Below are positions 40,479 to 42,086 of a DNA stretch of 42,086 nucleotides, piece after piece. A program made the translations under genes and the position numbers. The stretch's first letter is position 1, and each line of letters starts with the position of its first letter. Under the pieces are notes generated by a model. That model was given only the letters and a program-made list of their open reading frames with translations, had not been told where the DNA came from and made no database searches. This DNA is from Algoriphagus marincola HL-49 (GTDB lineage: Bacteria; Bacteroidota; Bacteroidia; Cytophagales; Cyclobacteriaceae), in assembly GCA_001314815.1 (NCBI GenBank), contig LJXT01000013.1:1-42086 (forward strand), in the 5' to 3' direction.

Positions 40479-41192
40479 ATGGCAAAAACTAAATCCGGAA
40501 AAGCAGCACAACAGGATCCAAAGGACTTGCTGGAGAATCCAGAAGTATTGGCAGAGCGACTTGGTCGTGGTGAAGCTTTTCTGAAGCAGAATAGCAAAGT
40601 ATTGGGTGGCGTTTTGATCGCTGCCATCATTTTGATCGGAGGAATTTTATATTTCCAGATCGATAACGAAAATAAAAATAATGAAGCGCAGGCGGAGATG
40701 TTTCAGGCTGTGTATTTCTACGAGCAAGACAGTGTTGATTTTGCACTGAATGGTGATGGAATCAATGCAGGTTTCCTAGAAATCGTCGATGAGTATCCAC
40801 GTACGGATGCCGCTAATTTGGCCAACTTCTACATCGGTTCGATTTATCTATCTGAGAAAAACTTTGGAGAAGCAATCGAATATTTGGAGAAGTTTTCTTC
40901 TGATGACTACTTGGTACAGGCCAAAGCTTATTCCCTTCTAGGTGATGCTCATTTAGAAAGTGGCAATTTGGATCAGGCTATTTCAAACTATGAAAAAGCG
41001 GCTTCCTACAAGGAAAATGAATATTTCACTCCGAAATACCTCAACAAACTTGCTATCGCATACGAAGAGGCCGGACGAATTGAAGATGCAATCGCTTCCT
41101 ATGATGAAATCGAAACAAATTACTACGAGTCTTATGAGTATTCTTTTGCTCGAAAACACAAAGCACGCTTAGAAGGCCTTGCCGCTAAGTAA
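40479..41192 (+). CDS. Membrane-anchored TPR protein (YfgM-like)
   Basis: The 237-residue protein has a charged cytoplasmic head of about 43 residues (AERLGRGEAFLKQNSKVLGG), one membrane helix (about residues 45-63, GGVLIAAIILIGGILYF), and an extracytoplasmic domain of tetratricopeptide repeats. Examples are AANLANFYIGSIYLSEKNFGEAIEYLEKF, AKAYSLLGDAHLESGNLDQAISNYEKA and LNKLAIAYEEAGRIEDAIASYDEI. The layout resembles YfgM-like proteins that contact envelope chaperones or the translocon. The ATG at 40479 was chosen over a TTG at 40470. It is transcribed alone from a clear promoter and ends in a terminator. Confidence 0.82.
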   Translation: MAKTKSGKAAQQDPKDLLENPEVLAERLGRGEAFLKQNSKVLGGVLIAAIILIGGILYFQIDNENKNNEAQAEMFQAVYFYEQDSVDFALNGDGINAGFLEIVDEYPRTDAANLANFYIGSIYLSEKNFGEAIEYLEKFSSDDYLVQAKAYSLLGDAHLESGNLDQAISNYEKAASYKENEYFTPKYLNKLAIAYEEAGRIEDAIASYDEIETNYYESYEYSFARKHKARLEGLAAK

Positions 41193-41215
41193 TGCTTTAG
41201 TTCATAGCATTTTAG

Positions 41216-41248
41216 AAGAGTAAGGTCCTGCGGGTCTTACTCTTTTTT
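41216..41248 (+). terminator. Intrinsic terminator of the TPR-protein gene
   Basis: A 9-bp stem AAGAGTAAG/CTTACTCTT (41216-41224 and 41236-41244) with an 11-nt loop is followed by T residues, 24 bp after the stop codon. Confidence 0.85.
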
Positions 41249-41375
41249 GTTTTTACCCAAATGAAATCGACACGATTAAAATCATCATTAAACATATAGG
41301 GAAATGATTGTTTTAATCGTCAAAGATTCCATGTGGCCTTTGAAAATCAAATTATAAACACATGAACAATTCTAT

Positions 41376-41852
41376 ATGGCTACTTCCAACAAAAGCCTGA
41401 GCGAATACAGCTCAAAAAATATTGCAGACATCAGTGCTAAAAAATTCGCCATCGTCGTCTCAGAATGGAATGAGGATGTGACCGAATCCCTCTACTCCGG
41501 AGCCTATCAGACCCTGCTACAGCATGGAGCAAAGAAGGAAAACATCATCCGAAAAAACGTCCCTGGTTCTTTTGAGCTCACGCTTGGCGCCCAATGGTGT
41601 GCCCAAGACGAATCCATCGATGCGGTCATCTGTTTGGGCTGTGTGATTCAGGGGGAAACCCGTCACTTTGACTTTATCTGCGATGCAGTAGCCCATGGCA
41701 TCACGGAAGTTGGGCTGAAGTTTAACAAGCCGGTGATTTTTGGAGTTTTAACCCCAAACAATCAGCAGCAGGCAATGGATCGTGCAGGTGGAAAACACGG
41801 AAACAAAGGTGATGAAGCAGCCATCACTGCCGTGAAAATGCTGGGATTTTAA
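41376..41852 (+). CDS. ribH: 6,7-dimethyl-8-ribityllumazine synthase
   Basis: RibH condenses the ribityl-uracil intermediate with dihydroxybutanone phosphate in riboflavin synthesis. The 158-residue protein has the usual length and the family's blocks: FAIVVSEWNEDVTESLYSGA near the start, VPGSFELTLGAQWCA, ICLGCVIQGETRHFDFICDAVAHGI (with the catalytic His of the RHFD segment), and KPVIFGVLTPNNQQQAMDRAGG. The N-terminal tail of about 22 residues is longer than the core needs, as is common in Bacteroidota. It lies 65 bp before the aspartokinase gene and may be cotranscribed with it. Confidence 0.95.
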   Translation: MATSNKSLSEYSSKNIADISAKKFAIVVSEWNEDVTESLYSGAYQTLLQHGAKKENIIRKNVPGSFELTLGAQWCAQDESIDAVICLGCVIQGETRHFDFICDAVAHGITEVGLKFNKPVIFGVLTPNNQQQAMDRAGGKHGNKGDEAAITAVKMLGF

Positions 41853-41917
41853 ATCAGAATTTAGAAGCTAGATCCAAGAAGCAAGAGAAAAAAACCAAAC
41901 CTATTTTCCGAAATACT

Positions 41918-42086
41918 ATGAAGGTAATGAAATTCGGGGGGACCTCTGTGGGTAAACCCGAGCGCATGCATCAGGTCAAAGACCTCGTAACAGCATCTGA
42001 TGAACCAACGATTGTCGTCCTATCTGCTCTTTCCGGCACCACCAATGCATTGGTGGGGATCGGGGAAGCCTTGGCGGATGCCAATC
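41918..42086 (+). CDS. Aspartokinase, N-terminal part (runs off the window)
   Basis: The visible 56 codons read MKVMKFGGTSVGKPERM, the KFGGTSV signature of the aspartate-binding kinase domain, then VTASDEPTIVVLSALSGTTNALVGIGEA, the second conserved strand and loop (VLSA.SG.TN.L). Aspartokinase (EC 2.7.2.4) phosphorylates aspartate, the first step to lysine, threonine and methionine. Because the gene is cut by the window end, I cannot tell whether it is a lone LysC-type enzyme or the start of a bifunctional aspartokinase/homoserine dehydrogenase. Confidence 0.9.
   Translation, partial: MKVMKFGGTSVGKPERMHQVKDLVTASDEPTIVVLSALSGTTNALVGIGEALADAN

Noticed and set aside
1..42086. CRISPR arrays, rRNA or tRNA genes, prophage modules
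   Set aside because: I scanned for regularly spaced repeats, tRNA T-arms and phage structural proteins and saw none that hold up.

Overview
The window is a chromosomal segment of a member of the Bacteroidota. It most resembles Cytophagales of the Cyclobacteriaceae/Algoriphagus type; this is inference from gene content and style, not a database match. Supporting signs are many secreted proteins whose signal peptides end in Ala-Gln, DUF6090, DcaP-type porins, an M28 peptidase and a sulfatase, intergenic palindromes rich in CCTGCCT, and TTTG/TAnnTTTG promoter boxes without clear Shine-Dalgarno sequences. I found no rRNA, tRNA or CRISPR array.

Layout. 1-1.2 kb is mobile-element debris: a probable IS21-type end cutting into a small membrane-protein ORF, then a remnant of a group II intron carrying two small palindromes. 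1.2-4.2 kb holds a lipoprotein, a membrane-anchored AraC-type regulator and an unrecognised gene. 4.4-9.2 kb is a likely operon of porin, periplasmic glutaminase, exported amidohydrolase and a second outer-membrane protein, which looks like a scavenging route for amide compounds. 9.6-15.8 kb carries an esterase, a small beta-barrel, a DUF6090 protein fused to a jelly-roll domain, a class II Fic protein, a THI5/NMT1-like protein without a signal peptide and a lipoprotein. 15.8-21.1 kb has a VapBC-type module, a sulfatase, a histidine decarboxylase-like enzyme, two nested palindromic repeats and an M28 peptidase.

21.2-32.1 kb is the most unusual part. A decayed fragment of the ccmB 3' end (21206-21433) lies in direct orientation about 10 kb from the intact ccmB (31481-32146). 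Between them, all on the minus strand, are a membrane protein, two tandem paralogous lipoproteins, a TPR histidine kinase/NarL-type regulator pair, and seven small exported proteins. Three of the seven share a C-terminal beta-rich domain, one is a parallel beta-helix, and two have the same 28-29 nt leader motif at the same distance from their start codons. This looks like an accessory cell-surface locus with its own sensor; its function is unknown.

32.2-42.1 kb is mostly housekeeping: dNTPase, a vapBC pair with a nonsense-mutated toxin, glnB-amt (nitrogen), a sugar nucleotidyltransferase, a higBA toxin-antitoxin pair, recF divergent from pdhA, a membrane TPR protein, ribH and the start of an aspartokinase gene.
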